The notes below the pieces were generated by a model. That model was not told the origin of the DNA. It did not search any database and saw only the letters and a program-made list of their open reading frames with translations. DNA of 64,000 nt, taken from assembly GCF_900157305.1 (NCBI RefSeq), contig NZ_LS974202.1:310001-374000 (forward strand), in the 5' to 3' direction. Positions 44,339 through 55,702 of this stretch are shown piece by piece. Source of the DNA: Mesotoga infera. Lineage in GTDB: Bacteria > Thermotogota > Thermotogae > Petrotogales > Kosmotogaceae. Each line of letters opens with the position of its first letter. Position 1 is the stretch's first letter. The position numbers and the translations under genes are program-made.

Positions 44339-44743
44339 TTACCAGACATAGCAGATGACTTCGCCACCGACACCCATAATGCGTGCCTGCTTGTCGGTCA
44401 TCACACCGCTGGAAGTACTGACGATTGCTATTCCCATTCCTGATTTCACCTTGGGCAGTTTGTCTCTGTTCACGTAGATTCGTCTGCCAGGCTTGGATAT
44501 TCTTACTATCCCGGTGATAACGTTGACCTTGTTCCTGCGGTCTCCCTTATACTTGAGAAAAACTTTCAGAACACCCTGCTTGCCATCTTCGATATATTTG
44601 TAGTCATCTATATAACCTTCAGCCTTAAGAATGTCCAGTAGTTTCTTCTTCAGGTTCGAAGCTGGTATGTCCACACTCTCTTTGAAGGCCGCATTTGCGT
44701 TTCTGATTCTTGTGAGCATGTCGGCTATGGGATCACTCCACAT
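44339..44743 (-). CDS. rpsH: 30S ribosomal protein S8
   Basis: S8 (134 aa) binds 16S helix 21 and, in E. coli, represses the spc operon. It starts [19 protein letters not shown] at ATG 44741-44743, with GAGGG 7 nt upstream. The frame is open 40 codons further but there overlaps rpsN. The C-terminus shows the [20 protein letters not shown] signature and ends CYVW. Confidence 0.97.
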   Translation of the reverse strand: MWSDPIADMLTRIRNANAAFKESVDIPASNLKKKLLDILKAEGYIDDYKYIEDGKQGVLKVFLKYKGDRRNKVNVITGIVRISKPGRRIYVNRDKLPKVKSGMGIAIVSTSSGVMTDKQARIMGVGGEVICYVW

Positions 44744-44756
44744 TACATTTCCCTCC

Positions 44757-44942
44757 TCACCAGCTTGCTTTCTTGACACCGGGGAGTTTTCCCTCGGAAG
44801 CCAGCTGTCTAAAGCAGACTCTGCACAGCCCAAACTCTCTGTAAACAGATCTGGGCCTACCACAAATGCTGCATCTATTGTACTTTCTTACCTTGAACTT
44901 GGGTTCGCGTTTCCACTTCTCGATAATAGATTTCTTAGCCAT
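44757..44942 (-). CDS. rpsZ: 30S ribosomal protein S14, zinc type (S14Z)
   Basis: This 61-residue S14 has two CxxC pairs (CSIC and CRVC) within [20 protein letters not shown]. It is the short zinc-binding type, not the long E. coli type. It starts [20 protein letters not shown]. The ending [19 protein letters not shown] is the S14 C-terminal motif. It lies between rplE and rpsH. Confidence 0.97.
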   Translation of the reverse strand: MAKKSIIEKWKREPKFKVRKYNRCSICGRPRSVYREFGLCRVCFRQLASEGKLPGVKKASW

Positions 44943-44953
44943 GCCTTACCTCC

Positions 44954-45517
44954 TTATACCATGGCCCTTTTGAAAGGAACACCCAGAAGAGCCAAGAGCC
45001 TTCTGGCCTCTTCATCGGTTCTGGCCGTGGTCACCACTATTATGTCCATTCCCTGTACCCTCTTCACCTGATCGGGCACGATCTCGGGAAAGACTAGCTG
45101 TTCAGGAAGTCCCAGAGCGTAGTTTCCTCTCCCATCAAAGGAATCTGGATCGACACCTCTGAAGTCTCTTAACTTTGGAAGGACGATGTTTATCAGCTTG
45201 TACAGGAAGTTGTACATTCTCGGGCCTCTCAAAGTGACCTTCAATCCTACTGGCATTCCATCACGGAGCTTGAAATTCGCAATGCTCTTCTTCGCTCTGG
45301 TGATGACGGGTTTCTGGCCCACTATGTTGGTCAGCTCTTTTCCGTGAATCTCGAGCAGATCTGCGTTCCTAGAACCTTCGCCGATACCCATATTTACAAC
45401 GACTTTATAAACTCTGGGAACCTCGAGCTTGTTTTTGTAACCAAACTCTTTGGTCATGGCGGGGATCACTTCGTTTTCGTATCGCTCTTTCAATGGGATA
45501 TATTCGTATGCCATCAA
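44954..45517 (-). CDS. rplE: 50S ribosomal protein L5
   Basis: L5 (187 aa) binds 5S rRNA and the P-site tRNA. The signature is [17 protein letters not shown] near residue 40, followed by [20 protein letters not shown] and [20 protein letters not shown]. The end is [20 protein letters not shown]. It lies between rplX and rpsZ. Confidence 0.98.
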   Translation of the reverse strand: MMAYEYIPLKERYENEVIPAMTKEFGYKNKLEVPRVYKVVVNMGIGEGSRNADLLEIHGKELTNIVGQKPVITRAKKSIANFKLRDGMPVGLKVTLRGPRMYNFLYKLINIVLPKLRDFRGVDPDSFDGRGNYALGLPEQLVFPEIVPDQVKRVQGMDIIVVTTARTDEEARRLLALLGVPFKRAMV

Positions 45518-45530
45518 CTACTCCTCCCCA

Positions 45531-45851
45531 TCAAACCTTGTCGATTATCTCGCCGCATTTTTTACACGCTCTTACCTTTTCTCCATTTTCGAGTATCTTA
45601 TGGGCGATTCTCGTAGGCTTATCACAGTTGGGGCAGACAACCATCACTTTAGAAACATAGATCGGGGACTCCCTCTCTATTATTCCACCTTCTCGATACT
45701 GGTTTGTCGGTCTCTGATGCTTTTTTGTGAAATTGACTCCTTCGACAATCACTTTCTTTTCGGAAGGATATGTCTTCAGTACTTTTCCCTTTTTGCCTCT
45801 GTCTTTTCCAGATATGACCATGACCAGATCGTCTTTCTTCACTCTACTCAT
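45531..45851 (-). CDS. rplX: 50S ribosomal protein L24 with zinc ribbon
   Basis: L24 (106 aa) starts 50S assembly near the exit tunnel. The N-terminal KOW domain reads [20 protein letters not shown] and ends near [12 protein letters not shown]. The C-terminal part carries two CxxC pairs, [12 protein letters not shown] and RACKKCGEI, a zinc ribbon that E. coli L24 lacks. Confidence 0.97.
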   Translation of the reverse strand: MSRVKKDDLVMVISGKDRGKKGKVLKTYPSEKKVIVEGVNFTKKHQRPTNQYREGGIIERESPIYVSKVMVVCPNCDKPTRIAHKILENGEKVRACKKCGEIIDKV

Positions 45852-45863
45852 TCAGATCACTCC

Positions 45864-46232
45864 TCACCAGACTTCCTGGGCCAGAGAAGCGATTTTGGAA
45901 AAACCTTTATCTCTGATCTCTCTGGCAACAGGTCCAAAGACACGTGTCCCTCTGGGCTGGTTTTGTTTATCGATGATCACCGCGGCGTTATCGTCGAAGC
46001 GGATATAAGTGCCGTCCGGTCTGCGTATCTCCTTGGCTGTTCTCACCAGAACCGCTCTAACTATATCGCCTTTCTTGAAGTCCGTGTGAGGTGCCGCATC
46101 TCTGACGGCCGCAACAACAATGTCACCGATCGTTCCCGATCTCTTTCTGTATCCTCCGGTAACCTGGATCACTTTTATGACCCTGGCGCCCGAATTGTCG
46201 GCGACTTTGAGGTAAGATTCCAGCTGAACCAT
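45864..46232 (-). CDS. rplN: 50S ribosomal protein L14
   Basis: L14 (122 aa) forms an intersubunit bridge and contacts the silencing factor RsfS in other bacteria. Signature segments are [40 protein letters not shown] and [20 protein letters not shown]. It ends [12 protein letters not shown]. Its start overlaps the rpsQ stop by 1 bp. Confidence 0.98.
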   Translation of the reverse strand: MVQLESYLKVADNSGARVIKVIQVTGGYRKRSGTIGDIVVAAVRDAAPHTDFKKGDIVRAVLVRTAKEIRRPDGTYIRFDDNAAVIIDKQNQPRGTRVFGPVAREIRDKGFSKIASLAQEVW

Positions 46233-46537
46233 TATTTCTCACCTCCGAAAGCGCCTTCAACGTCCTCGGGAGTTTCAGGAATATCTCCGGTGTAGATATC
46301 TTTCTTTAGAACACGTATCAACTTGAATCTCTTCATCTTGCTGAGAGGTTTGCATTCTTCGATCTCAACAGTGTCACCCATTCCTGCCAGACCTTCAGGA
46401 TCGTCTGCGTGGTACTTTTTCGTCGTCTTTATAGTCTTTCCGTAAAATGGATGAACGTGCGTTCTCGTAACGCTCACCACTATGGTCTTTTCCATCTTGT
46501 TGCTCACTACAGTTCCTATCAGTGTTTTCCTTGGCAT
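46232..46537 (-). CDS. rpsQ: 30S ribosomal protein S17
   Basis: S17 (101 aa) binds 16S rRNA early in assembly. The OB-fold shows [40 protein letters not shown] and [20 protein letters not shown]. It has an acidic C-terminal tail of about 18 residues ([16 protein letters not shown]) beyond the E. coli length. Confidence 0.98.
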   Translation of the reverse strand: MPRKTLIGTVVSNKMEKTIVVSVTRTHVHPFYGKTIKTTKKYHADDPEGLAGMGDTVEIEECKPLSKMKRFKLIRVLKKDIYTGDIPETPEDVEGAFGGEK

Positions 46538-46544
46538 GGCGGAC

Positions 46545-46745
46545 TTACCTCCTTATCCCCAGTTCACGACCACGCAGGATAGTCTTTATCCTCGCTATAT
46601 CGCGCTTGACCGAAGTAATCTGGGAATGGTTCTTCAACCTGTTCATCTCTAGCTGGAACCTGAGGTCCATCAGCTTTCTTTTCGAGTCTTCGAGCATCTG
46701 AAGTAGTTCCTCGTCTGTGAACTTTTGCAGTTCAACCGGCTTCAT
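46545..46745 (-). CDS. rpmC: 50S ribosomal protein L29
   Basis: L29 (66 aa) is a two-helix protein at the exit tunnel that helps bind trigger factor and SRP. It shows FTDEELLQMLEDSKRKLMDL, RFQLEMNRLKNHSQITSVKR and DIARIKTILRGRE. It shares one base with rplP. Confidence 0.97.
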   Translation of the reverse strand: MKPVELQKFTDEELLQMLEDSKRKLMDLRFQLEMNRLKNHSQITSVKRDIARIKTILRGRELGIRR

Positions 46746-47170
46746 CAGAGCTCACCTCCTATTTGATACCTGGGGACTATCTTTGTTCTTATGGGTAACT
46801 TCGAAGCCGCCTTTGCCAGAGCTTCCTTGGCAAGCTGATCGGAAACTCCACCGATCTCGAACATTATCTTACCCGGCTTTACCACGGCAACCCAGCCTTC
46901 GACGTCTCCCTTTCCCTTTCCCATTCTCACACCGATTCCTTTGGAAGTTATGGGCTTGTCGGGAAAAACACGGATCCAGAGGTTTCCGCTTCTTTTTAGA
47001 GTCCTGGTTATCGCAATTCGGCATGCTTCGAGTTGCTGAGCAGTTATCCAGTGAGGCTCCAGAGCCTTTATGCCCCATTCGCCAAAGTGAACAAGCGTTC
47101 CACCCTTAGCATTCCCATTCATCTTACCTCTCTGCTGTTTCCTGTATTTTACCCTTTTGGGCATTAACAT
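46745..47170 (-). CDS. rplP: 50S ribosomal protein L16
   Basis: L16 (141 aa) lies at the A site of the 50S subunit. It shows [37 protein letters not shown], RKxPxTxKP-like [20 protein letters not shown] and [23 protein letters not shown] at 47168-47170 has GGAGG 9 nt upstream. A second ATG two codons later is possible. Confidence 0.98.
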   Translation of the reverse strand: MLMPKRVKYRKQQRGKMNGNAKGGTLVHFGEWGIKALEPHWITAQQLEACRIAITRTLKRSGNLWIRVFPDKPITSKGIGVRMGKGKGDVEGWVAVVKPGKIMFEIGGVSDQLAKEALAKAASKLPIRTKIVPRYQIGGEL

Positions 47171-47194
47171 TATGAACTACCTCCCCTCTTGCAA

Positions 47195-47824
47195 TTACAC
47201 CTGCACGTCGCCTTTGTAGATCCATACTTTTACTCCAATGATGCCCATCTTCGTAAAAGCAGTGGTGTAACCGTAGTCCAGATCAGCTCTGAGGGTCTGG
47301 AGAGGAAGTCTTCCTTCCAGGTACCACTCTGTCCTGGCGATATCGGCCCCGTTCAATCTACCGGAGACCATGATCTTTATTCCTTTTGCCCCTTTACGCA
47401 TGGCCGTGAATATGGCTCTCTTCATGGCTCTTTTGTAAGAAGCTCTCTTCTCTATTCTCGATGCAATGTCCTCAGCGACGAGTATCGCATCGGTTTCGGG
47501 TGTTTTCACTTCTTCGATATTCAGCTGAAACTGCCTGGTTATAAGCTTTTCCAGCTTCTGTCTGAGAAGCTTGACCTCGCTACCCTTCTTTCCTATCATC
47601 ACACCGGGTCTTGCGCACCTGATAGTGATTACCACTTTGCCCGGTTCCGGCCTCTCTATGTATATCTCCGACACACCTGCGGCCATATAGTTCTTCTTGA
47701 GAAAGCCCCTGATCTTGAGATCTTCGAGGAGATATTCCTTGTAATTCTTCTCGTTTATCCAGCGTGCTTTCCAATCTTTACTGACACCAAGCCTGAATCC
47801 ATAAGGATGTACCTTCTGACCCAC
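47195..47824 (-). CDS. rpsC: 30S ribosomal protein S3
   Basis: S3 (209 aa) lines the mRNA entry tunnel. The N-terminus is [20 protein letters not shown]. The KH domain follows ([20 protein letters not shown]). The C-terminal domain shows [20 protein letters not shown] and [20 protein letters not shown]. It lies between rplV and rplP. Confidence 0.98.
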   Translation of the reverse strand: MGQKVHPYGFRLGVSKDWKARWINEKNYKEYLLEDLKIRGFLKKNYMAAGVSEIYIERPEPGKVVITIRCARPGVMIGKKGSEVKLLRQKLEKLITRQFQLNIEEVKTPETDAILVAEDIASRIEKRASYKRAMKRAIFTAMRKGAKGIKIMVSGRLNGADIARTEWYLEGRLPLQTLRADLDYGYTTAFTKMGIIGVKVWIYKGDVQV

Positions 47825-47834
47825 TTATGTCACC

Positions 47835-48269
47835 TCACTCCTGAGGATTGCTAGTTTCTTCTCTGTTGGCTACAACAACTGTTATATGGCTAAAACGCTT
47901 CTGCTGTATATCTGCTCTTCCTCTGCCGCGAGGCCAGAGCCTCTTCATTCTCGGGCCATCGTCAACGACGGCGCTTACGACGTAGAGGTTATCCACGTTC
48001 AGCCCGAAATTGTTCTCTGCATTTGCGACTGCGGAACGGAGAACTTTATACACGAGTCTGGACGCTTTCTTTGGAGAGAACTCAAGTATCTGGAAAGCAT
48101 CCCCCACGTTTTTGTTTCTTATGGCATTTACCACAGATCTTGCCTTTCTAGGAGAGATCCTGGAGTATCTGGCCACAGCTTTCGCGCTGGTAACAGGTGT
48201 CGCCGCTTCTGCTTCTTTTCTGGCTTTATGAAAGGCAGAACGCTTCTTTCTCTGTTCTGCTTGAGGCAT
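47835..48269 (-). CDS. rplV: 50S ribosomal protein L22
   Basis: L22 (144 aa) has a beta-hairpin in the exit tunnel. An Ala/Lys/Arg-rich extension of about 35 residues precedes the core [40 protein letters not shown] and [21 protein letters not shown] chose ATG at 48267-48269 with GGAGG 9 nt upstream. The ATG six codons earlier overlaps the rpsS stop and forms part of that ribosome binding site. Confidence 0.96.
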   Translation of the reverse strand: MPQAEQRKKRSAFHKARKEAEAATPVTSAKAVARYSRISPRKARSVVNAIRNKNVGDAFQILEFSPKKASRLVYKVLRSAVANAENNFGLNVDNLYVVSAVVDDGPRMKRLWPRGRGRADIQQKRFSHITVVVANREETSNPQE

Positions 48270-48283
48270 ATCGGCATCCCTCC

Positions 48284-48568
48284 TCATTTGACTTCACCCT
48301 TCTTGCTCTTCTTGTCTGCGTGACCACCGAACCGTCTTGTGGGAGAGAATTCGCCCAGTCTGTGTCCGATCATATTCTCTGAGATATAAACTGGTATATG
48401 CTTCATACCGTTATAAACGGCGATAGTGTGTCCGATCATCTCCGGGAGAATCATAGAGGCTCTGCTCCATGTTTTGATTGGTTTTTTCTCTCCTTTTTCA
48501 TTCAGCTCTTTTATCTTTTTCAAGAGGCTCGGGTGTACGAATGGTCCCTTTTTCTTAGATCTCGACAT
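48284..48568 (-). CDS. rpsS: 30S ribosomal protein S19
   Basis: S19 (94 aa from ATG 48566-48568) contacts S13 in the 30S head. It shows [60 protein letters not shown] and a basic end. A TTG two codons upstream (48572-48574) is closer to the G-rich ribosome binding site and may be the true start. Confidence 0.96.
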   Translation of the reverse strand: MSRSKKKGPFVHPSLLKKIKELNEKGEKKPIKTWSRASMILPEMIGHTIAVYNGMKHIPVYISENMIGHRLGEFSPTRRFGGHADKKSKKGEVK

Positions 48569-48587
48569 CTTCAACTACACCCCCTGA

Positions 48588-49415
48588 TTAATTCTGATTC
48601 CTGCGCTTCACTATGAGGTTATCGGAAGCCTTTTTATGCTTTCTTGTCTTATAACCTCTGGCCGGTTGACCCCAGGGGCTCTGTGGCAGATGACCTTTGG
48701 AACGACCTTCTCCTCCACCCATCGGGTGGTCGACCGGGTTCATCGTCATACCTCTGACCGCAGGTCTGACTCCCAGCCATCTCTTTCTTCCGGCCTTTCC
48801 GTGTATTTCGTTGGAATGCTCTTCATTGCCAACCATGCCGATGGTCGCCATGCACTTCACCACGACTCTTCGTAGTTCGCCCGACGGCATCCTCAGCAGA
48901 GCGTGTCTGCCTTCTTTTGCCATGAGTTGTGCGAAGGTGCCCGCTGCACGGGCAATCTGTCCGCCCTTTCCAGGAAGGAATTCGATATTGTGAACTATCG
49001 TGCCTACAGGAATTCTCTCCAGAGGCATAGAATTTCCTACAGAGATCTCTGCGTTCTCTCCATTGAGGATTCTGTCACCGACTTTTAGACCCTTGGGAGC
49101 CAGCATGTATCTCTTCTCGCCGTCCACGTACTGAAGAAGAGCTATTCTGGCCGTTCGATTCGGGTCGTACTCAATAGAAACAACTCTAGCAGGAATGCCG
49201 AGCTTATCTCTCTTGAAGTCAATTATCCTGTACAGTCTCTTATTGCCGCTACCCTGATGTCTGACCGTGATTCTTCCGTGATGGTTTCTTCCGGCCTTGC
49301 TCTTGTTTGGTTCGACCAGAGACTTCTCGGGATCAGATCTCGTTATCTCTTTATAATCTGGGAGAAGCATGAACCTTCTGCCATGGGTGACGGGATTGAA
49401 CTTTCTCAATGCCAT
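48588..49415 (-). CDS. rplB: 50S ribosomal protein L2
   Basis: L2 (275 aa) is essential for subunit association and peptidyl-transferase assembly. It shows [20 protein letters not shown], the core [20 protein letters not shown] and [20 protein letters not shown]. The catalytic-centre region is [20 protein letters not shown], followed by [11 protein letters not shown]. Confidence 0.98.
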   Translation of the reverse strand: MALRKFNPVTHGRRFMLLPDYKEITRSDPEKSLVEPNKSKAGRNHHGRITVRHQGSGNKRLYRIIDFKRDKLGIPARVVSIEYDPNRTARIALLQYVDGEKRYMLAPKGLKVGDRILNGENAEISVGNSMPLERIPVGTIVHNIEFLPGKGGQIARAAGTFAQLMAKEGRHALLRMPSGELRRVVVKCMATIGMVGNEEHSNEIHGKAGRKRWLGVRPAVRGMTMNPVDHPMGGGEGRSKGHLPQSPWGQPARGYKTRKHKKASDNLIVKRRNQN

Positions 49416-49431
49416 ATCATCTCACCTCACC

Positions 49432-49731
49432 TTAATGCTGGCCTTCGAGTTCTTTTATCCTGTAACCGACCACCAGAGTAACAACGGCCTTCTTCCAGGA
49501 TCTCGTTTTACCAACAAAGACTCCGCGTTTTTTCGGCTTCGCCTTAATATTCATAATGTTTACCCGATCCACTTTCACATTGAAAAGCTTCTCCACGGCG
49601 TCCTTAACTATGTACTTATTGGCATCTTTATGTACTTCAAAAATGTACTTGTTCAATTCACTCGCTGCAACTGTTTTTTCCGTTACCAGCGGTCTGAGGA
49701 GAACATCTCCGTAGTACTTTTTATCAGCCAT
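49432..49731 (-). CDS. rplW: 50S ribosomal protein L23
   Basis: L23 (99 aa) is the docking site for trigger factor and SRP at the tunnel exit. It shows DVLLRPLVTEKTVAASELNK, YIFEVHKDANKYIVKDAVEK and LFNVKVDRVNIMNIKAKPKK. Its start overlaps the rplD stop by 1 bp. Confidence 0.97.
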   Translation of the reverse strand: MADKKYYGDVLLRPLVTEKTVAASELNKYIFEVHKDANKYIVKDAVEKLFNVKVDRVNIMNIKAKPKKRGVFVGKTRSWKKAVVTLVVGYRIKELEGQH

Positions 49732-50432
49732 TACCCCAGCACCTCCTCGATCTTGCGCACAAGATCAGTGGTGATGACCAGTTTTTCATGGTTCACGATG
49801 TCATAAACGTTCAGACCGTCTATGTTGGTCTTGTTGCCGTTGGCCGAGTTTCCAGGGTTGTCGGCTATTATGACTTTTACGCCATAAATGTTTTTTCCTG
49901 AAAGTCTAACGTTCTGATACTCGTCCTTCTGCCAGGGCAGAATGAAAAGGGTTTTCTGAGTCTTATCGAGTCCGAGATTACCCATAACGTTTCTCAGTTC
50001 TCTGGTTTTCGGTCTGTCAAACTTAAGATCGTCGAGAATAATGAGATTACCTTCCTTAAGTCTGAGGCTGAGAGCCGACCTCAGTGCAACCTTTTTCATT
50101 TTCTTGGTCATCTTTATGGACCAATCTTTGGGTTTTGGTCCGTGAATTACGCCACCATGCCTCCATAGAGGGCTTCTGGTGGATCCGACTCTTGCTCTTC
50201 CTGTGTGTTTCTGGGCCCAGGGTTTTCTACCCCCGCCACTCACTTCCGATCTGGTCTTGACAGCTGCCAACCCGGCACGTCTTCCGGCCAGCTGCATGTT
50301 GACATATCTGAACATAACGTCCAGATTGGGCTCAACATTGAATATCGTTTCATTCAGCTCAACCGTACCAACTTTCTGTCCGGCCATGTTCACAACGTCG
50401 GCTTGAGCCATGTTGCGTCCTCCTTCCAACAC
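49731..50432 (-). CDS. rplD: 50S ribosomal protein L4
   Basis: L4 (233 aa, or about 227 from the internal Met) reaches into the exit tunnel and, in gamma-proteobacteria, represses the S10 operon. It shows [20 protein letters not shown] and the tunnel loop [20 protein letters not shown], followed by [20 protein letters not shown]. The MLEGGRN start lies 10 bp after rplC. A second Met at residue 8 (MAQADVVN), preceded by GGAGG, is a likely true start near 50411. Confidence 0.96.
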   Translation of the reverse strand: MLEGGRNMAQADVVNMAGQKVGTVELNETIFNVEPNLDVMFRYVNMQLAGRRAGLAAVKTRSEVSGGGRKPWAQKHTGRARVGSTRSPLWRHGGVIHGPKPKDWSIKMTKKMKKVALRSALSLRLKEGNLIILDDLKFDRPKTRELRNVMGNLGLDKTQKTLFILPWQKDEYQNVRLSGKNIYGVKVIIADNPGNSANGNKTNIDGLNVYDIVNHEKLVITTDLVRKIEEVLG

Positions 50433-50442
50433 ATTTTCGGGG

Positions 50443-51075
50443 CTATCTAGTTGCGCTCTTAATCACTAAGAGGCCGCCCCTCGCTCCTGGAACTGCGCCA
50501 TAAATGGCTATGAGTCCGTTCTCTGCATCGACTTTTACTACAGTCAGGTTCTTGATTGTCTTCTTCTCGTTACCGTACTGCCCGGGCATCTTCTTGCCTT
50601 TCCAGATTTTCGCCGGTTCGGTGTGGTTACCAACTGAGCCGAGTTCTCTGTGGAATTTCGCTCCGTGAGAAGCCTCCCCACCCCTGAAGTTCCATCTCTT
50701 CATGGCACCAGAGAAACCCCTTCCTTTCGAATAACCGGTTACATCAACCTTTTCGCCTTCTGAAAAGACACCGACTTCTATGATATCACCAACGGTGTAG
50801 TCGTTGATGTTACCAACTTTGAACTCCTTGAGAACTCTGTGTGGCTTAACCTTGGCAGCCTCAAATTTCTTCACCAGCGGTTTGGTCAATATCTTCTTGG
50901 CTCTCTCTGGAGTGAGTTCTTCAAATCCAACCTGTATGGCATCGTACTCACCGCCTTCCAGGGTCTTCTTCTGCACAACTGTACATGGACCGGCTTTCAC
51001 TACGGTAACTCCGAAGGCTTTTCCGTCTTTGTATAGAGTTGTCATACCGAGCTTTCTACCCAATATACCTTTCAT
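50443..51075 (-). CDS. rplC: 50S ribosomal protein L3
   Basis: L3 (210 aa) helps form the peptidyl-transferase centre. It starts [20 protein letters not shown] and shows [20 protein letters not shown]. The conserved finger [20 protein letters not shown] and [20 protein letters not shown] follow. It lies between rpsJ and rplD. Confidence 0.98.
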   Translation of the reverse strand: MKGILGRKLGMTTLYKDGKAFGVTVVKAGPCTVVQKKTLEGGEYDAIQVGFEELTPERAKKILTKPLVKKFEAAKVKPHRVLKEFKVGNINDYTVGDIIEVGVFSEGEKVDVTGYSKGRGFSGAMKRWNFRGGEASHGAKFHRELGSVGNHTEPAKIWKGKKMPGQYGNEKKTIKNLTVVKVDAENGLIAIYGAVPGARGGLLVIKSATR

Positions 51076-51097
51076 TCAGCACACCTCCGAAGTCTGC

Positions 51098-51406
51098 TTA
51101 CAATTTGATCTCCACATCAACACCCGCGGGGAGGTCCACCTTCATAAGAGAATCTATCGTTTTCGGCGTTGGATCGAGTATTTCTATTAATCTCTTATGT
51201 ACAAGCTTCTCGAACTGCTCTCTTGCATCTTTGAATTTGTGGGGCGATGTCAGAACAGTGTAGAGCGTCCTCTCCGTTGGCAATGGCACCGGACCTGATA
51301 CTTTGGCATTGGTGAGCTTTACGGCCTCGACGATCTTCTTGGCGGACAAGTCAAGTAGTTTATGATCGTAAGCCTTCAAGCGAATCCTGATTTTTTGCTT
51401 GGCCAT
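51098..51406 (-). CDS. rpsJ: 30S ribosomal protein S10
   Basis: S10 (102 aa) is part of the 30S head and, as NusE, binds NusB and the KOW domain of NusG. It shows [40 protein letters not shown] and [20 protein letters not shown]. It starts the S10 section of the superoperon after tuf. A hairpin lies in the tuf-rpsJ gap. Confidence 0.98.
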   Translation of the reverse strand: MAKQKIRIRLKAYDHKLLDLSAKKIVEAVKLTNAKVSGPVPLPTERTLYTVLTSPHKFKDAREQFEKLVHKRLIEILDPTPKTIDSLMKVDLPAGVDVEIKL

Positions 51407-51437
51407 GCCTTAATGTTCCCTCCTTCTGTAAACAGGG

Positions 51438-51457
51438 AAGGGAGAGAAACCTCCCTT
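51438..51457 (-). other. Hairpin between tuf and rpsJ
   Basis: On the minus strand AAGGGAG and CTCCCTT form a 7-bp stem with a six-base loop. No U-tract follows, so it is not an intrinsic terminator. It could be an RNA processing or stabilising element between the str and S10 sections. Confidence 0.5.
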
Positions 51458-51477
51458 CTCCTGGAAAGACCCTTAAA

Positions 51478-52674
51478 TCACTCGATTATGGAGCTGACGA
51501 CTCCGGCGCCCACAGTTCTGCCACCCTCTCGGATAGCGAATCTCATACCCTTTTCGATGGCGACCGGGTAGATCAGTTGAATCGTCATTTCGATGTTGTC
51601 GCCGGGAATAACCATCTCTACACCCTCTGGAAGATCTGCGATCTCTCCGGTAACGTCGGCTGTCTTAATGAAGAATTGGGGCCTGTAACCCTTCGTGAAT
51701 GGAGAATGGCGCCCTCCTTCCTCCTTCTTCAAGACGTAAACGTTGGCGGTGAATTTTCTGTGGGGCGTTATAGACCCGGGCTTGGCAAGGACCTGACCCC
51801 TCTTGACTTCTTCCTTTGCAATACCTCTGAGAAGAGCCCCGATATTGTCGCCGGCCTGTCCTTCGTCGAGCAGCTTTCTGAACATTTCCACTCCGGTACA
51901 GACTGTTTTCTTGGTTTCGTAGGAGAGTCCGACGATTTCGACTTCGTCTCCGACATGGACCGCACCGCGCTCGATTCTACCAGTAACGACCGTTCCTCTT
52001 CCGGTGATGGTGAAGATATCTTCAACGGGCATCAGGAATGGCTTGTCGGTTTCTCTAACTGGATCCGGGAAGTAATCATCGCAAGCCTTCATCAGTTCGT
52101 ATATCTTTTCCGTCCACTCATTCGGGGTTTCTGTTTCCAGAGCGAGAAGTGCAGAACCCCTGATGACAGGAAGTTCATCGCCCGGGAATTCGTAAGACGA
52201 GAGAAGTTCTCTGACTTCTTCTTCTACGAGTTCTACGAGCTCTTCATCATCGACAGCGTCGACTTTGTTTATGAATACAACCATTGCGGGAACGTTGACC
52301 TGTCTGGCGAGAAGAACGTGTTCCCTGGTCTGGGGCATAACACCGTCAGTAGCGGCGACAACGAGAATGGCTCCGTCCATCTGGGCCGCGCCCGTGATCA
52401 TGTTCTTTATGTAGTCAGCGTGTCCGGGGCAGTCGATATGTGCGTAATGCCTCTTCTCGGTCGAATATTCGATGTGCGAAACGTTGATCGTGATTCCTCT
52501 TGCTTTTTCTTCGGGTGCCTTATCGATAGCATCGAACGGCGAGAAGTCTGCGAGGCCTTTGAACGAAAGGCTCTTCGTTATTGCCGCGGTAAGCGTCGTC
52601 TTGCCGTGGTCGATATGCCCGATGGTACCGATGTTAAGATGGGGTTTGGTACGTTCGAATTTTTCCTTAGCCAT
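51478..52674 (-). CDS. tuf: Elongation factor Tu
   Basis: EF-Tu (398 aa) brings aminoacyl-tRNA to the ribosome. G1 is GHIDHGKTT (near residues 18-26). The switch-I region [14 protein letters not shown]3 [12 protein letters not shown] and G4 [10 protein letters not shown] are all present. Domains 2 and 3 follow with [20 protein letters not shown] and [16 protein letters not shown]. It is the only tuf copy in this window, between fusA and rpsJ. Confidence 0.99.
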   Translation of the reverse strand: MAKEKFERTKPHLNIGTIGHIDHGKTTLTAAITKSLSFKGLADFSPFDAIDKAPEEKARGITINVSHIEYSTEKRHYAHIDCPGHADYIKNMITGAAQMDGAILVVAATDGVMPQTREHVLLARQVNVPAMVVFINKVDAVDDEELVELVEEEVRELLSSYEFPGDELPVIRGSALLALETETPNEWTEKIYELMKACDDYFPDPVRETDKPFLMPVEDIFTITGRGTVVTGRIERGAVHVGDEVEIVGLSYETKKTVCTGVEMFRKLLDEGQAGDNIGALLRGIAKEEVKRGQVLAKPGSITPHRKFTANVYVLKKEEGGRHSPFTKGYRPQFFIKTADVTGEIADLPEGVEMVIPGDNIEMTIQLIYPVAIEKGMRFAIREGGRTVGAGVVSSIIE

Positions 52675-52705
52675 GGTTTCCCTCCTCCAAAACTTTTTGG
52701 GATCT

Positions 52706-54778
52706 TTATTTTCCTAGTATTTTCTCGGCTATTTTCTCCGGTACTTCAGCGTAATGCGAGAACTGGATTACATGGATGGCCCTTCCCTGCGAAAGAGATC
52801 TACTGACCGTCGCATAGCCGAATAGTTCCGACATGGGTACGTGAGACTTGATAATCTTCAGACCGCCTCTAGCTTCAAAACCTTCTATCTTGGCGCGTCT
52901 CGAGTTCAGGTCGGCTATGAGATCACCCATATATTCTTCGGGGGTGTTTATTTCTAAGGCCATTATGGGCTCTAGCAGAACAGGGCTGGCCTTTCTGGCG
53001 GCTTCCTTAAAGGCCATTGAACCGGCTATGCTGAAAGCGATCTCGGAAGAATCCACTTCGTGATAAGAGCCGTCAAGCAAAGTGACTTTTACATTAACCA
53101 TTGGATAGCCGGCAAGATATCCAGTATCCATAGCCTCTCTCACACCGCGCTCTATAGGTTTTATGAACTCTTTGGGTATTGTTCCGCCCACAGTCTTGTC
53201 TTCGAAAAGGAAGTTCGAGCTGTTGTCTTTTATCGGTTCGACTCTGAGAATTACGTGACCGTATTGGCCCTTACCGCCGGTTTGTCGTATGTACTTAGCT
53301 TCACCCACAGCAGAGGACCTTATCGTTTCCCGGTAGGCCACCTGGGGGTTTCCAACACGAAGGGAAACGTTGAACTCTCTCTTTATCCTCTCGACTATGA
53401 CTTCCAGGTGCAGCTCGCCCATACCCGAAAGTATCGTTTCTCCAGTTTCGCTATCAACAAAACTCTTCAACGAAGGATCTTCCTCCACCAGTGCAACCAG
53501 CGCTTTGGTCAATCTCGCCGCGTCGTCCTTCGTCTGGGGTTCAATGGCGATAGATATGACCGGTTCGGGGAACTCGATCTTTTCCAGTACAACTCGCGGT
53601 TCATCGACAACTACCGTCTCTCCGGTCATGGTGTTTCTCAAGCCGATCACAGCCACTATATCTCCAGCCCTTATATAATCGACTTCTTCTCTTTTGTCGG
53701 CATGCATGAACAGAAGTCTGGAAATTCTCTCTTTTTGATTCTTGTTCGTATTGTAAACATACGACCCTTTTTCAAGAGAACCGGAATAAACTCTCAAAAA
53801 AGTGAGTTTTCCCACGAATGGATCGACCATTATCTTGAAAGCCATGGCCACAAAGGGATCCTCCTCGTTGGGAAAGATTTCTATCTCCTCGTCGCGGTCA
53901 AGTACATGCCCGATAACAGGCGGCAGATCCTTCGGCGAAGGTAGATAATCTACAACGGCGTCAAGTAGTGGCTGGATACCCCTGTTCCTGAAAGCCGTCC
54001 CGCAAAGAACCGGTGTCATTTTACCATCGAGAGTTCCCTTTCTTATGGCAGCCTTCAATCTGTCAACAGGTATCTCGTCCCCTTCAAGATAAATCTCGAT
54101 AAGTTCTTCGTCGTACTCGGCCACGTGCATAATCAGATCTTCACGGGCCTCTTCCGCTTCGTCTTGAAGAGATTCCGGTATATCTTCGTAGCCATATTCC
54201 GTGCCTTCATGGTTGTACCACTTTACGGCTTTCATTTTTACCAGATCAACTATTCCGTCAAAGCTGGACTCCGAACCTATTGGAAGCTGAATCGCGATGG
54301 GATTAGCCTTCAATTTTTCCACCATGGTTCTCATCGCGGCTTTGAAATCGGCTCCGATTTTATCCATTTTGTTCATGAAGGCTATGCGGGGCACGCGGTA
54401 CTTATCGGCCTGCCTCCAGACCGTCTCCGATTGAGGCTCCACTCCTGCCTGAGCATCGAAAACGGCAATAGCTCCATCCAACACTCTTAGCGATCTCTCG
54501 ACTTCTATTGTAAAGTCAACGTGTCCGGGTGTATCGATGATGTTAATCCTGTGGTCCTTCCAGAATGCTGTAGTAGCGGCGGAAGTGATAGTGATTCCTC
54601 TTTCCTTCTCCTGGTCCATCCAGTCCATAGTCGCGGTACCTTCATCCACGCTTCCGAGCTTGTAATTCTTTCCGGTATAGAAAAGAATCCGCTCGGTAGT
54701 CGTAGTTTTACCGGCGTCTATATGAGCCATTATGCCAATATTTCGGGTTTTTTCTAAAGTAGTAATTCTCTCTTTCAC
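52706..54778 (-). CDS. fusA: Elongation factor G
   Basis: EF-G (690 aa) drives ribosomal translocation. It has the G domain with [53 protein letters not shown] and [10 protein letters not shown], then domains II-V. The domain IV tip region ([19 protein letters not shown]) and the domain V motif [14 protein letters not shown] are present. The length is normal. It lies between rpsG and tuf, the classic str operon order. Confidence 0.99.
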   Translation of the reverse strand: MKERITTLEKTRNIGIMAHIDAGKTTTTERILFYTGKNYKLGSVDEGTATMDWMDQEKERGITITSAATTAFWKDHRINIIDTPGHVDFTIEVERSLRVLDGAIAVFDAQAGVEPQSETVWRQADKYRVPRIAFMNKMDKIGADFKAAMRTMVEKLKANPIAIQLPIGSESSFDGIVDLVKMKAVKWYNHEGTEYGYEDIPESLQDEAEEAREDLIMHVAEYDEELIEIYLEGDEIPVDRLKAAIRKGTLDGKMTPVLCGTAFRNRGIQPLLDAVVDYLPSPKDLPPVIGHVLDRDEEIEIFPNEEDPFVAMAFKIMVDPFVGKLTFLRVYSGSLEKGSYVYNTNKNQKERISRLLFMHADKREEVDYIRAGDIVAVIGLRNTMTGETVVVDEPRVVLEKIEFPEPVISIAIEPQTKDDAARLTKALVALVEEDPSLKSFVDSETGETILSGMGELHLEVIVERIKREFNVSLRVGNPQVAYRETIRSSAVGEAKYIRQTGGKGQYGHVILRVEPIKDNSSNFLFEDKTVGGTIPKEFIKPIERGVREAMDTGYLAGYPMVNVKVTLLDGSYHEVDSSEIAFSIAGSMAFKEAARKASPVLLEPIMALEINTPEEYMGDLIADLNSRRAKIEGFEARGGLKIIKSHVPMSELFGYATVSRSLSQGRAIHVIQFSHYAEVPEKIAEKILGK

Positions 54779-54803
54779 TATCTACCCTCCCGCGGAAGGA
54801 CGC

Positions 54804-55271
54804 TTACCATCTGAAGTGAGCGTATGCCTTTCCAGCCTCCGCCATTTTATGGACATCTTCTCTCTTCTTAACGGCGTTTCCCTGGCCGTTATAGGCGTCT
54901 ATTAACTCGAGAGCTAGCTTGTCCCTGAGAGGCTTACCTGATTTAGAACGTGCGGAGGAAACTATCCATCTTATCGCAAGAGAAACCGCTCTTCTTTCCG
55001 GTACTTCGAATGGAATCTGATAGGTCGCACCGCCAACTCTTCGCGGTCTAACCTCCAGAAGAGGCTTGACGTTTCCTATAGCCTTTTTGAAAGCTTCCAT
55101 CGGCGGTTGCTTGGTTTTTTCCGAAAGGGTTTCGAGCGCCTTGTAAACGGTCATCTCCGCTTTACTTTTCTTTCCACCTATCATTATTTTGTTTATCAGC
55201 CTCGTGACCACTGCATCGTTGTATATTGGATCCAGTACTACTTCACGCTTTTCGGACTGTCGTCTTCTCAT
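54804..55271 (-). CDS. rpsG: 30S ribosomal protein S7
   Basis: S7 (155 aa) nucleates assembly of the 30S head and lies at the E site. It shows [60 protein letters not shown] and [20 protein letters not shown]. It ends [12 protein letters not shown]. Confidence 0.98.
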   Translation of the reverse strand: MRRRQSEKREVVLDPIYNDAVVTRLINKIMIGGKKSKAEMTVYKALETLSEKTKQPPMEAFKKAIGNVKPLLEVRPRRVGGATYQIPFEVPERRAVSLAIRWIVSSARSKSGKPLRDKLALELIDAYNGQGNAVKKREDVHKMAEAGKAYAHFRW

Positions 55272-55285
55272 CTAGACTTGCCTCC

Positions 55286-55660
55286 TCATTTCTTGGGTCT
55301 CTTTGCTCCGTAGCGGCTCCTGGCCTGCTTCCTGTTGGCAACTCCTTCGGCATCGAGAGTACCTCTGATTATCTTGTAGCGAACACCGGGAAGGTCCTTG
55401 ACTCTACCGCCTCTAACCAGTACAACGGAGTGCTCCTGAAGGTTGTGTCCTTCTCCTGGAATGTAAGCCGTCACTTCGGTTCCGTTCGAAAGTCTAACCC
55501 TCGCTATCTTTCTCAAAGCAGAGTTTGGCTTCTTGGGAGTCATAGTCGAGACCCTTACACAAACACCACGCTTCTGAGGATTGTTTTCTAGAGCTGGTGA
55601 AGCAGATTTCTGTTTCAGCTGTTTTCTTCCGTGTCTTATCAATTGATTTATCGTGGGCAT
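55286..55660 (-). CDS. rpsL: 30S ribosomal protein S12
   Basis: S12 (124 aa) acts in decoding and is the streptomycin-resistance protein of other bacteria. It shows [60 protein letters not shown] and [20 protein letters not shown]. The wild-type-like Lys in the TPKKPNS loop is present. It is first in the superoperon, with a strong GGAGG ribosome binding site and the promoter 43-71 bp upstream. Confidence 0.99.
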   Translation of the reverse strand: MPTINQLIRHGRKQLKQKSASPALENNPQKRGVCVRVSTMTPKKPNSALRKIARVRLSNGTEVTAYIPGEGHNLQEHSVVLVRGGRVKDLPGVRYKIIRGTLDAEGVANRKQARSRYGAKRPKK

Positions 55661-55702
55661 CTGCTTTCGATTCGCCTCCTTCTAAACATTTAGCCGAAAG
55701 CA

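Noticed and set aside
51438-51457. Terminator between tuf and rpsJ
   Set aside because: The hairpin is sound but has no U-run, and S10 continues the operon. Listed as a hairpin only.
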